Shown here piece after piece: positions 1-11,167 of a stretch of 64,000 bases of DNA (its first letter is position 1; every line of letters begins with the position of its first letter). Below the pieces are notes generated by a model that made no database searches, was not told the origin of the DNA, and saw nothing but the letters and a program-made list of their open reading frames with translations. Location: the NCBI GenBank assembly GCA_963853835.1, contig OY970820.1:20081873-20145872 (forward strand), written 5' to 3'. The translations under genes were made by a program, and so were the position numbers. Source of the stretch: Calendula officinalis (Eukaryota > Streptophyta > Magnoliopsida > Asterales > Asteraceae).

Positions 1-469
1 AAAACTGATGAGTGTTTCTTCAATTTCATCTTTTTTCTTCAATCTCATTGGTTAATTGATGAAGGGGATGAGAGAGAGAGGAGGGGACATGCAATGTAAA
101 TTTGAATATTTTTGATAAAGTAATATAGTAAGTGAAAAGTTATAGTTGACAAGTGTGTGCCATTTGATGTGTAGAAGTGTTGATTTGATGATAATGTAAC
201 AAAGTTGATGAAAGCAAAAAAAGACAAAAGTTAAAATAGCCTTAAAAAAACCAATGTTTTCACAAATTTAGATTAGATTAAATTCTTAAAAAAAATAAAA
301 TAAACAAAACACAGTGTAGCTTAAGCAAACAACACCAAATGTATTTGGATCGGGTCCACGGCCCAAATATTTGGGCTGCTAATATAGCAGCTTGGGTCTG
401 TAACCAATCTGTAATTCCCTTCTTTGAAGAAGGGTGAGAGTAACCAACGAGATCGAAAAACCGGGAATC
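1..469. other. Upstream flank of eIF(iso)4E
   Basis: This AT-rich stretch has short purine runs near 75-90 and no convincing coding region. Its right end, roughly 400-469, must carry the 5' leader and core promoter of the eIF(iso)4E gene. I see no clear TATA box at a fixed distance from the start codon. Short open frames on the minus strand have no recognisable product. Confidence 0.5.
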
Positions 470-1972
470 ATGGCGAGTGACGGCGCGGCGGTGGATGTAA
501 GTGGAGCAGAGGCGGAGCAACCGCATAGATTAGATAAGAAATGGACCTTTTGGTTTGATAATCAATCCAAACCTAAACAAGGTGCTGTTTGGGGGAATAA
601 TCTTCGCAATGTCTACACCTTCGATACTGTTGAAGAGTTTTGGTGGTAAAACCCTAATTTTATGTTTTCGTTCGTTCTTCTGTGCTGCATGTGTAGGAAT
701 AAAATCTGTTATTAGATGTATTGTTTGATCTGGATTTAATCTAGATTTAAAAGTTTTTACTTATCCTTTTGATCAGTAATACGAATTTTGTAGATAACCG
801 TAGGTCTAGATTATATTAATGTATGAACTTGGATGTCTGATTATTCAGAGTATGTAATAAAGTGAAACAGATAAATTTTGAGCTGAATAATTCAATAAAT
901 TGGCTAGTTTGATGAAACACTAAAATCTGGTTGAGAAATTAGCCCTTTATAAAGCCAGCACACACGCATACACACAAAAGGAAAGAACACATTTCATGAC
1001 AATCTGTTTCTCTAACTTAGCCGGCTATAACAAATGATTCTCGAGTTGCGTGAGATCTGTGGAAGAAAACTTCTTGTTTCTGATGCATTTTAATTAATAT
1101 TTTTGATGTATGAAACTTCTTATCATTGAGTTCTTGTTCGTTTGCAGTTATTACTTGAGTACTAATATGGTATTTCATTTAACCAAGTATTTATAAGTAC
1201 CATTACACTTTATAATTATACTTTTCTTGAAGTTAACCCAGCTTACCTCACTTATTGTTGAAAGAAAACAAAAACTTGACCAGATTATAATTGGATATTG
1301 TTGCAGTTTGTATGATCAGGTATTTAAGCCTAGCAAGCTACCTGGAAATGCTGATTTCCATATGTTTAAAGCTGGAATTGAGCCGAAATGGGAAGATCAA
1401 GAGTGTGCTAATGGAGGCAAATGGACTGTTACTAGTAACAGAAAGGCTGGTCTGGAGACGATGTGGTTTGAAACAGTATGTAATTTGTTCTCTCTTCTGG
1501 AATTAGTTGACAAAAATTGAAATATAATTATTTTTATTTTATTTTGTAGTTAATGGCTTTAATTGGTGAGCAATTTGATGATGGTGATGAAATATGTGGT
1601 GTGGTTGCTAGTGTTCGTCAAAGGCAGGATAAACTTTCATTATGGACTAAGAATGCAGCTAATGAGGCTGTTCAGGTAATTAACTATAATCTTCAGTATA
1701 GTTATGATGTTAGCATAATAACACCATTTTGTATGTGTGATATGTAGATGAGCATTGGAAGAAAATGGAAGGAAATTATAGATGTAACTGACAAGATCAC
1801 TTATAACTTCCATGTAAGCCTCGTTACCATTTATGTGTTTCTTTTTGGGTGGGTCGATTTGTGTTATGAACGGGCCAAATGGGTCAAAAGTGGGTTAAAT
1901 TGTAATCTTATTTGAGAAATTATGCAGGATGATTCCAAAGCACGAACAGCAAAAGGTCGGTATAGTGTGTGA
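470..1972 (+). CDS. eIF(iso)4E: Eukaryotic translation initiation factor eIF(iso)4E
   Basis: This is the plant-specific isoform of the mRNA cap-binding protein. It pairs with eIFiso4G in the eIFiso4F complex and recruits 5'-capped mRNA to cytosolic ribosomes. The five exons I can join are 470-645, 1307-1475, 1550-1675, 1748-1813 and 1928-1972. All boundaries are GT-AG and the phases close, giving 193 residues, close to the family norm of about 200. Visible landmarks are KKWTFWFDNQ near residue 23, TVEEFW at the end of exon 1, GIEPKWED and GLETMWFET in exon 2, and the WKEIIDVTDKI segment near the C-terminus. The Trp residues of the cap pocket are retained. I chose the ATG at 470; an upstream in-frame GTG at 434 is not needed. 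Members of this family are known recessive resistance loci against potyviruses because the viral VPg binds them. Nothing in the sequence looks broken. Confidence 0.96.
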
Positions 1973-2501
1973 AGCTGGTGTGTTGAAGATAGGTCAAGTC
2001 AAAGTGTCTGTTTTCAGTTTGTTGTGATATAGTTGATGCTTGCTTATGTCTTTAATCTTCAGGAATTTTCTTTTCATTCTGAAAAAAATTGTCATTGATG
2101 TACAAGCAAATTTTGAATTTCTTCAGTTTTTAGACTTAATTTATTGATGCTGCGCTTTTTATTGTTTTGATTGGTTGCTGGCAGTCACATACAAGTTTAG
2201 TCACACACAAATAGATGTATATGGGGTCTTAAAAATTGGAGGACGAAAGCTGTAACTTCACTTTCTTTACCCTTGAACTACCCTGAGAGTTAAGTATCAT
2301 TGTTCTAGGTTTCTAGCACATTACGTAAATCAAATCGAGTGTATGGAACAATGCGGTTTTTAACACTGGGTTTGAGATAAGGAGCTTAATAAGCTTAAAA
2401 TTACCATTCTTATTTAAAAATGTGTTTAATTCACACAAATAAGTTGACTTTGTTAATAACTAAAAATATATTTATTCATTATAAAAGAAAACTTGAAAGT
2501 T

Positions 2502-2711
2502 TTTTTTTTTTAACGGCCAGTTAGTAAGTTAGTGGTTCGAGTCTAGACACTGACATTCACAAGGGACATTATGCCTTTTCTCGAACCTTCCACCTATGAG
2601 GAATAAACCCCACGTCCACGACGGGACTTGAACCCATGACCTTGGCCATGGGTAACACTGCAACACCTTATCTTTTTCACTAATATCACTAGACTAGAAG
2701 CCTTGGGTAAA
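2502..2711 (-). mobile_element. tRNA-derived SINE, copy 1
   Basis: Read on the minus strand, the element opens with a tRNA-like head: an A-box-like CTAGTCTAGTG followed about 60 bases later by the B-box-like GGTTCAAGTCCCG. It ends in a poly(A) tail, seen as poly(T) at 2502-2510 on the plus strand. It is flanked by a 14-bp target-site duplication ending CTTGAAAGTT at 2488-2501 and 2712-2725. Copies related along the body occur at 58389-58564, 51594-51778 and 37150-37241. Confidence 0.8.
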
Positions 2712-3354
2712 AAAACTTGAAAGTTAATTGAACATTTAAAACCCAATATCTCCGGGGCATGAATTAGATAAACATATAATATTGTATTCTTTTTGGAAAG
2801 TTTTGAAATACGAAATGACCATATTAACTAATATACATTTCTCAACTTCATGAATAATGAATAGCAGGTGAAAGTTATTTCTTTTTTCTTGCGCCTCGTC
2901 TATTGACTTTGAGTATGGATTTCCTTTTCTTTCAGAGCATGAGAAGCACTACGTTCATTGTATTATTATATTAAAATTACAATTATTCGATATTGTATTA
3001 TATTATAATATTATATATAAATATATACTTTCTAATTATGATTTAACAAGGGGAAATATCAGGCTGATGACTTATTTAGTTTTTTTCTTTTTTTTTCTTA
3101 CTATCTTTGTTGACTTCTTTTTAAAGAGTCTTTATTTTTTGCTGACTTTTCTTTCCCTTCAACTGTAAAAAATTATTCTTTAAATGGTTCAATTGTGGTA
3201 TGGTATTAAGTCCGTGGGATGTGCATTTTGTTATTTTAGTTAAGAATTTAATCTTTGATATTTTATTATCGATTACATTTTACTTTAAAATGTTAAATAA
3301 TCAATTTTATACATATAAACATGATTCAATAGTATTATATCCATTGATTCTTAA

Positions 3355-3395
3355 CTAGCGGGGTACCCGCGCAATGCGGCGGCGGGTACCCTGTA
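3355..3395 (-). mobile_element. Helitron-like 3' terminus
   Basis: On the minus strand the sequence forms a GC-rich hairpin (GCCGCCGCATTGCGCGGG) and then reaches CTAG followed by T. This is the 3' end structure expected of plant Helitrons: a hairpin a few bases before CTRR, inserted between A and T. A very similar end, also on the minus strand, sits at 8746. The body should extend rightward, but I could not fix its 5' TC end. Confidence 0.55.
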
Positions 3396-5953
3396 ACTAT
3401 ATCTTGTGATGGCGATATTGATGGCGATGGTGACGTAAGTGACGGTGGTGGTGCGTAGCGATGGTGGTGGGTGGTGATGCATAGTGATGTGGATGGGGTT
3501 GTAGTGATTATTGTAGTGGGTGATACGGATGGGATCGGGTCCAAAACCGACCCGGATGAACCCGGCTGTAAAATACCGGAGACCCAATTTCAGATGATTT
3601 GTAGACCCGAGAACCAAACCGATTTTACATAATTCGATTCTAGGTTTGGTTCAGGTGAACTGGTTATAGACCAAATTGGTACCGAAATAGTAATTGGAGT
3701 CGGTTTCGCGTGTTTATTAAATTTTTAAATTTTTTATAGTTTATGAATCCCAACTTACATCCCAGTCTTAAATGCATGTATTGATCAACAGTTAGAGATT
3801 TATGATCACCAAAATAGTTGATCAACAGTGTCCAATTTAAAGACCTCAAAGTTCTGATTCCTAGGCCAATGTGCATCACAACCATTAAACACTTAAAAGA
3901 AAAAAGAAAATTGTAGTTTGGAAATAAATTATGTAATTTATGTTAAAAATGGTGTCATTAAACGCAATTTTAGCAGTTGCAGCCTCATCGAACTTTGCAT
4001 GTAACATAAACACTTCAATATTTTAGTCTTTAAAAAAATGAAAACAATGTACCCAAAAGATCCCCACCCAAGTCATGCACAATGGGTACAAGTGTACAAC
4101 ACAATTTTGATAATAATATCAATTTTGATAATAATATCAGTTACTCCGTATAATCAAACCATTGTTACATATATTTCATGTAACAAATTTGATCTAAAAT
4201 TAGATTCCATTTCCAATTCCTACATAAGAAATTAAGCAGACTAAAGTAATAAACCTAAAAAATTAAATCCTCAAACACTCAATAATAACAAGAATACTTC
4301 AATTTTAGTCGCTAATTTTGCTCAAATAAATAGAGCAAACCATATCTGGTTCAAATTAGAAATACATAAGCAATTAACATAACAATCATTATTTTGATTT
4401 CCTAACCAACATTAGAATCATCATTAGAAACCTAAAAATTGATATCAACAAAGTAGAGATTGCTCGTTTTGTTCAATTATGAACTGATTGAAATCCAATT
4501 CCAGTTCCAGCTACAAAGGAAATTAATTAATCAAATAGCATAATCATTGTATCATCATGTTAATAAACCAAAATCATTAAACAGATTAACATCGCGTACT
4601 TAGCTCAATCAGTAACTATCAAAAACCAATCGTTGAGTAAACGTTGCACTGCTAGGATTTTGTAGAGCCTGAATAGAGGGAAGGGAGCAGTGCAGCGACT
4701 ATGGGAAGCAGTGTCAACGTAAGAGGTTGAGGGAGGCATATGTTGATGACTGTTGTCTGGGTTTTGAATTTTGCCAAGCTTGACAATAAAACCCATCTTC
4801 ATTCCTTCTCTGTCATTGAACTATATGAAAAAATTGACCAAAAATATTACTCACGATATCAAGTTGAGCCTAAATAGCTTCCTGACGAATCTTCTATGCC
4901 TGATGATTCCATAAGACGAACCTGATCCTGCTTCCTATTCAACTCAAAAACTTAACAAAAATGAAAAGTATTTCCTCACAAAGGTTTCCATTGATGTATG
5001 TATATCAACTAATTTATACTCACAACAAAATCGAGCAACTTCTTACTTAATATCCAAGCTGGCAGAGATTTATAAAATAATATAAACTAAAACTGTAAAA
5101 TGGCCTTTAAACCATCTGCATCAACCATCATTCTGCTAAATCATTCATGTGATGTCCAAATATTGGTTAGGGTCAAGATTGAGTGGTCCGTGCTTCATCA
5201 ACTCGGCTACCTCTTGCTACCTAAACACAAAAACAAAAGTTTCATTACTAAATTATTGCCGATCAATAAAAACCAAAATTTGTTTACAAACAATTAAATC
5301 TTCCATCTTCTATACAAAAATAAATCAAAATGTGTCCACTTTGTCACCGGAATTCCCAAGCAAATGATAGACCCCTTAATCCAAAAGCAAACCATATCCC
5401 CATATTTGACGCCATCCGCAGCATCAATAAAAGCCAAACCCAAATCAAAACATAAAATCCTAAATCAAAGATCAACACAATTGAATAAAACCAAACAATC
5501 GAAATAAGGTACACGAATTTAATAAAAAAGAACCCTAACTTTGTTTTAACAAACTGTAATGAAGAAGATGACATTGAATTTAAGTTTGATATGAAGGCAC
5601 ATGCAGTTGTTTTTGAAGATTGATTCGAAATCAGAAAAAATATATGCTTCATTGGTTGAGGATTAATTCAAAATTTATATATTGCGATTATCAAACTGGA
5701 ATGAAAACAAGTAGCACTGGAATTGCAGTGTATACATCGATTATAACATAGCACTTCGGAAATTGCAATGTAAGCAATAGAATCGAGGAGACTTCTAAGG
5801 GTTATGAATCGACGGGGGAGATGGTTGAAAAACCGATGCAACGCGGGAGAGGGTTGCAGGAACCAATGCAATAAGAATTCAGGAGGCGTATATGTTTTTA
5901 GGCAATTTATAAAGTCTACATTAAATTAAACATATTGATTATAAAATACCAGA

Positions 5954-6030
5954 TGTCCTTCCAGTTCAGTTGGTTAGCGCGTTCAGCTGTGTGGTGTTCT
6001 TGGTCCCGTGTTCGAGACCTGTTTGTTGCA
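5954..6030 (+). repeat. tRNA-like (SINE head) segment
   Basis: The stretch carries a good internal pol III A box (AGTTGGTTAGCGC) and, about 45 bases later, a B box (GTGTTCGAGACC), as in a tRNA gene. The flanking arms do not pair into an acceptor stem and no 3' tail is evident. I read it as the head of a SINE or a decayed tRNA copy, not a functional tRNA gene. Confidence 0.4.
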
Positions 6031-6458
6031 TTGTTTTATAAGCTTTTGTTAAAGACAAAAAAGGAAAGTTTTTGGCTGAATTTTCACCCGGCTAATTATA
6101 GAAAGGTCCTAAATACATTATAGATAGTAGAGATATGCGTTTTGTTATATATTTGAGACATAGATTTTTAAGAATCATTCACCTAAATAGTTCATAGAAA
6201 AGGGTTTTCTCGGTAAAACCGAAAAGCAAATCATAAGATTTCTAAGTATGTGTTTTAAAATCTCAATGCAACGCGCGGGTACAGAATTATAATTGTTAGA
6301 AATAAAACAAACCTGTCTGGTTTTGTAACTTCTGTATCTATTGGGGGGTAATGTGTAAAAATAAGCTAAATCAAATAGAGAACATAAGATAGCAATTTGC
6401 AATTTGATATCCACCAACTCCGAATTTCGAACAAGATAAGGAAAAAACTGTGACAAAA

Positions 6459-7571
6459 ATGGCGCTAATAACGGCGTCGTATGGACCGGCGACTGTACAA
6501 GCTTCTTCTCTATCTTCCTTCAAGCCTCAATCTCCGGCAATAACATTGAAGTCCGGCTCAAAAGGGGTTTCGGAGCTAGGGTTTGTTTCTTCACAATTGA
6601 GTGGCCTCAAAATTTCTTATGATCGATGTGATTTACCCAGCAGCATTTCTTCAACAATCAAGCTTCCTCTTCAACCTGTTGCTCGTAATCTCTTTCTTTC
6701 TCAATTTCCATTTTGTTAGTTGAATTTGATTATCTACATGTTTATGATATGCTAAAAGGTTATTACTCAATGTTTTTTATTGTTTTAATAGTTCATAGAA
6801 ATTGAGCAAATCTTAATTCAGGTTTTAGTTGTTTTTAGGGTGTTTGGCATTGTGTTCTGAAAGTGATTACATGTGAATATGTGATAAGAAATAATTAGAA
6901 TTAGATAAACAATTGTTTTGAGTTATATTTGTAACGAGTTACATGTAAAATGATCATTGAATAATCCGATAGATGATAAATTATGTTGCAGCTGATTATC
7001 CGGAACTAGTTATTACCACCAACTCTCCAAATTATATTCTATTCTTAAGAACTAGGGAAATTATGTGTAATATAGTAGTATATTTTTATACAAATTTATA
7101 TATATAAATCCCAGTTCCAATACTTTTGCAGAGTGGATTGATATTTTTATAAGATGATATTTCTCAGAAAACACATTGGCAAATGTTTTTACTGAGTGGA
7201 TTGATTTCATTCACTAGAATTGTGTGTTTCTGAAAATTGATTACCTCTTTCTAATTCCAATTGTTTAAGTTGCAATTATCACTGTCAAAAACATGTATCC
7301 AAACACCCTGTCAGTATAATATGTTGGTTATTTTTCAGGAAGAATCTGTCCCTTCACTGGAAAGAAATCAAACACGAAAAATCTGGTTTCTCATTCAAAC
7401 CACAAGACAAAGAAACTGCAGTTTGTGAATCTGCAATACAAGAGGGTATGGTGGGAGGCTGGAAAACGGTTTGTGAAGTTGCGTTTGTCAACAAAGGCGT
7501 TGAAGACCATAGAGAAAAACGGGTTAGATGCCGTTGCCAAAAAAGCTGGAATTGATCTTACCAAGAAGTAG
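6459..7571 (+). CDS. RPL28: Plastid 50S ribosomal protein bL28c
   Basis: This is a nuclear-encoded chloroplast large-subunit ribosomal protein. Two exons, 6459-6684 and 7339-7571, join in phase to give 152 residues. Exon 1 is a Ser/Ala-rich plastid transit peptide (starting MALITASYGP) and ends as the mature domain begins. Exon 2 carries the bL28 core, with RRICPFTGKK, SNHKTKKLQFVNLQYKR, VWWEAGKRFVKLRLSTKAL and the C-terminal KAGIDLTKK. The ATG at 6459 is preferred over an upstream GTG at 6450. The 654-bp intron holds a foldback element (6838-7309). Product and start are secure because the core matches the family along its full length. Confidence 0.96.
6838..7309. mobile_element. Foldback/hAT-like element in bL28c intron
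   Basis: The intron contains inverted ends, AGGGTGTTTGGCATTGTG at the left and ATGTATCCAAACACCCT at the right, enclosing about 470 bp. The AGGGTGTTTGG end is shared with foldbacks at 29131 and 54629. No transposase is visible and I could not define a clean target-site duplication. Confidence 0.5.
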
Positions 7572-8503
7572 TTTGATTATATCGTGTAATGTTTTCTTTT
7601 TTATTTTTGTTAAAGCTGTTACTCATATCTTCCGTTTTTCAATGAAATCGTATGAATCCTCTCTTTTCCTGTTTTCTGTTATAATTGGAATAAATTTTTT
7701 AATTATATGTGGAGTAACATTTGTAAAGGTGTTTGGATTTGCGTTTAAATTTTGACTATCTTATTATTGTATGAGTTAGGGCTTTGATGAAAATGGGATT
7801 GTTTATTAATCTTAGGGAGGCACTGCAGTTAACACTTTAGTCGTTTGTGGTTTGTTCATCCCTAAAGCTATATTACATGATCAAACACAAAGTACAACAT
7901 CTTTAGCATGTAATGCATATAGTCAAGTGGCCGTCGTGAGTAATTTTGTATGTTTTTCCTTTGACTATATGTTGGTGTTACTGCAAGATTTGTTTAAGTT
8001 GTAATGGTTTAAACAGTACTATTTGATAATATAAACTAGGTTTTACCAAAGTCTTAAGAAAAAAGATTGGGCCAAAATGGTGATCAATGAAGTTCTTTTA
8101 GGCGTTATATTGACAAAGTAATCTTTGTATTTTAGGATAGTGTGAGTTGTACTACAATCAACCGGACAATCAACTGATCCAATATGTTTGCTTCAAAACG
8201 TGTGGGAAGAATAATCTTGAACTTTTAGATTTTGTTATCTCTCGAGCAACTAATGTGGAATGTGATGCTTCTGACTTTAATAACATAAATCAGTTGAAAT
8301 AATGAGTTGAGCGTCTATGAATGTATATTTTGTGTATGCATCTATGAACGTATATAACAACGTCTTTATATAGGGTAAAAGACAGTAACCTAAAGAAAAT
8401 AAATTAACATTCTTAAATTACTTTCATGATCCATAAATATAGGCAATCAAAACATATGCTATGATTTACAATAATGATCATATTATCACAAGAATGCTGT
8501 TTT

Positions 8504-8505
<2 letters not shown>

Positions 8506-8560
<55 letters not shown>
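8506..8560. repeat. (AT)n microsatellite
   Basis: About 27 uninterrupted AT dinucleotides are followed by a T-rich run. Confidence 0.95.
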
Positions 8561-8563
<3 letters not shown>

Positions 8564-8745
8564 TTGCTTTTTTTGTTTTTAAAGGGCATTCCCATATAGG
8601 GCTCCTCCGGGTGACTGAACTTTGTTCGTGATAAACGTGATCTAACCGTTTCCGTTACTGTTACTGTTGTTGAACTTTCACCTAACCATTGATAAATGTT
8701 ATCTATGGAATAATTGACGGTGACCTCTATATAAGTTATTATGAA

Positions 8746-8785
8746 CTAGCAGGTTACCCGCGTAATGCGGCGGCAGACCCCTGTG
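8746..8785 (-). mobile_element. Helitron-like 3' terminus
   Basis: This is the same minus-strand structure as at 3355: a GCCGCCGCATTACGCGGG hairpin, a short spacer, then CTAG followed by T. The two ends are near-identical over about 40 bases, so they belong to one family. Confidence 0.55.
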
Positions 8786-9097
8786 ACTAATTTGAAGGCA
8801 ATCAAGGAGTGGTGGTGACGGCAGTAGTGATAGTGGTTGCTGGTTGTGGTCGTGCGGATAATGGCTGCTGGTTGATTGGACGTTTTAAGTTTATGCGTTA
8901 TGTTGAATGTTTTTTTGGGATAAAACAGAGTATCATTTAGATTAATCGGTTAACACACAGTAAGTACTTGCAAAAGGTCTTGTGTTCGAATCCTGCAAAC
9001 AATATTTTTTTATTTTTGTGGTGTTTAAGATGTTACCCAAAGTAGAAATAAGATTAAGTTTAAGTTTAAGGATTTTAGAAGTCCTGAATAGAGTAAA

Positions 9098-9246
9098 GAG
9101 TTTTGCTAATGACAGCCCTTAGGGCTGTCAATAAGGCATAAAGAGTTGTACATCAATTCAAAGGGTGTGTTAATTTCTATAATCCAGGAGTTAGTTAAGA
9201 TTAAAGTACAAAATTATAATGCATGTCTATGTCATTAGCAAAACCC
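9098..9246. mobile_element. 149-bp MITE with 9-bp TSD
   Basis: The inverted ends are GAGTTTTGCTAATGACA and TGTCATTAGCAAAACCC. They are flanked by a perfect 9-bp duplication, TAGAGTAAA, at 9089-9097 and 9247-9255. A perfect internal palindrome (GACAGCCCT/AGGGCTGTC) lies at 9111-9129. A 9-bp TSD is the Mutator-superfamily signature. A second member is at 49758-49894. This copy sits 235 bp upstream of the fibrillin start codon. Confidence 0.85.
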
Positions 9247-9480
9247 TAGAGTAAAATATGAATTCATTCAACGCCTTTACACATGTCATTAGTTTATAAG
9301 GAATACGTTAGAAAACCTATTGTCGACAAGAATGCCATTGGTTTATAACATCAAAATAAATATCATGATTGGTGGGGCCGATGGATTGTTCTAGCGGTAG
9401 ATACCGATTCCAAACTACAAAACCATCCACCCAATCAGACAGAGCTCACCCAAATCTCTGTTCCAACCATTCAATCAGCT

Positions 9481-10999
9481 ATGGCGTCTCCTCTGATTCA
9501 CTCCTTAATTTCACCCTCAAACAACGTTCGCCTACTATCTTCTTTCCCTAAACAAAACGCTGTCTTTGATTTCATGTATACACATAACCTCCCCAAGAGA
9601 AGAACACCACTCATTTCCTTATCCGCCGTCGATGAAAAGGTTTCCGACCCATCTCCGCCATCATTTTCCAGCTTCAACCTCCCAGATCTTAATGCCGATT
9701 CAATCAAGTCTTTGAAGTTCAAATTGCTGGTAACAGTTATTTATTCTAGCTGCTGTAATTTTTGACCGCCAATCCAAATTTCTGGTTAAGGACTTGTATG
9801 ACTTCAACCTTTATATTAATTCGAAATTTGTAGAAAGATGAAACTATATTACATAATTATCCCCAATTTTATTTCAAGCATATATATCAAAGTCCCTTGT
9901 AAAGCAGCTGCCATTTTTGGCAGATACCACGAAACTTAAAATCATTCTTAACATAGCAAAATTACATGATTGCAGAGTGCGGTTTCCGGGCTAAATAGAG
10001 GGCTTGTTGCAACTGAAGAAGATTTGCAGAAAGCAGATTCTGCAGCCAAAGAGATTGAAGCTATTGGGGGAGCAGTTGATCTCTCATGTGACCTAGACAA
10101 ACTTCAAGGGAAATGGAAATTGATATATAGTAGCGCGTTCTCTTCGCGTACTCTAGGTGGCAGCCGTCCTGGTCCTCCAACAGGACGGCTGCTTCCCATC
10201 ACCCTGGGTCAGGTATCTTCTAACAACCTAACCCAAATTGATAGAAAATGATAAACCACATAATATATATAGTATACGTTTAAAGTTGTTGGTTACTTAT
10301 AACTTCCGTTGTCGTATTTAATGTAGGTATTTCAACGTATTGATACCTTGAGCAAAGATTTTGATAATATAGTCGAGCTTGAACTTGGTGCACCTTGGCC
10401 TCTGCAACCGGTAGAAGTGACCGCTACTTTAGCCCATAAGTTTGAGATTATAGGTTAGTTGTTAAATCAATTTCCTTGTGTTAATTTTTATTTAATAGAG
10501 GTGGCAATTGCGACCCATTGATTTATAAATGGGTCGATTTGGGTTATGATTTATCTCGAACTGGTTAAATGGGTTAAGTCAAAATATTTAATTAAAAATC
10601 AAATGTGTGTTCAAATGCAATAAAACCTCCCAAAATGCTTAGACTACTTTTGAAATACTAATATAGTTTTTGTAACCAATGTTACTCATTATTTTTAGAA
10701 AAATTGCCCGTTTTGACCCGTCACGACCATTTTTTTTGCCACCTTTGGGATTTACCATACTGATAATCATCGTAATTTGAATAGGAAAAAATACAATTAA
10801 AATCATATTTGAGAAAACAACGGTGAAGACAACAGGAAACTTATCACAATTACCACCATTGGAGATACCTCAACTACCTGAACAATTTCGCCCGTCAACT
10901 AACAGAGGAAGTGGTGATTTTGAAGTTACTTACCTCGATAGTGATCTTCGAATTACACGAGGAGATAGAGGTGAACTTAGAGTGTTTGTGGTCTCATAA
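9481..10999 (+). CDS. FBN3: Plastid fibrillin / PAP protein, FBN3-like
   Basis: This is a plastid-lipid-associated protein with the lipocalin-like PAP/fibrillin domain, a family associated with thylakoids and plastoglobules. Four exons join in phase: 9481-9729, 9976-10212, 10327-10453 and 10785-10999, giving 275 residues. The first 60 or so residues are a Ser/Pro-rich plastid transit peptide. The PAP domain follows, with LQGKWKLIYSSAFSSRTLGG and GRLLPITLGQVFQRID, then WPLQPVEVTATLAHKFEIIG. The typical C-terminal block is DFEVTYLDSDLRITRGDRGE followed by a short hydrophobic end. The end motif and length favour FBN3 over FBN1 or FBN4, but the exact subfamily call is by recognition and less secure than the family call. 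Confidence 0.92.
10496..10748. mobile_element. hAT-like MITE in fibrillin intron 3
   Basis: Inverted ends TAGAGGTGGCAA and TTGCCACCTTT enclose about 250 bp with repeated GGGTCGATTTGGG/GACCCGTC motifs, a style common to small hAT elements. I do not find a convincing 8-bp duplication, so the ends may be eroded. Confidence 0.5.
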
Positions 11000-11167
11000 A
11001 CTGTAATATAAAATCTCATTACTGAATATGTATATGTTACAATAATGATACAATATGGTCTACAATACAAGTTCATAAATAAGATGAGTTTTGGTCAGAT
11101 AATGTAATATAAAGTTGTTACAAGATTCATTAATATAAAAAGTTATCAACATGTTTTCCGTGCTGAA

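Larger units (their letters stand above)
1973..6458. other. Gene-free interval rich in small repeats
   Basis: Between eIF(iso)4E and bL28c I find no convincing protein gene. The interval holds a SINE at 2502-2711 and a Helitron 3' end at 3355. A GATGGCGAT-rich low-complexity stretch lies at 3400-3530. A tRNA-like head sits at about 5954-6030, and a GCGCGGGTA motif near 6270 resembles another degraded Helitron end. Open frames of 60-100 codons (for example 4605-4802, 5344-5652, both minus) match no family I recognise and lack start context and splice partners. Confidence 0.5.
7572..9480. other. Gene-free interval between bL28c and fibrillin
   Basis: No gene is recognised here. The first 200 bases are the probable bL28c 3' UTR. 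The rest holds an AT microsatellite, a Helitron 3' end (8746), a B-box-like GTGTTCGAATCC near 8981 and a 149-bp MITE just upstream of the fibrillin gene. Confidence 0.5.

Noticed and set aside
3335..3617. Overlapping minus-strand frames rich in Pro/Thr/His
   Set aside because: They arise from a GATGGTGGTG low-complexity tract next to a Helitron end, not a gene.
5344..5652. 102-codon minus-strand open frame with hydrophobic stretches
   Set aside because: The composition follows the local AT-rich sequence, and there is no recognisable domain or splice context.
5954..6030. Possible functional tRNA-Ile gene
   Set aside because: A and B boxes are good, but the acceptor and anticodon arms do not pair; it reads as a SINE head or fossil.
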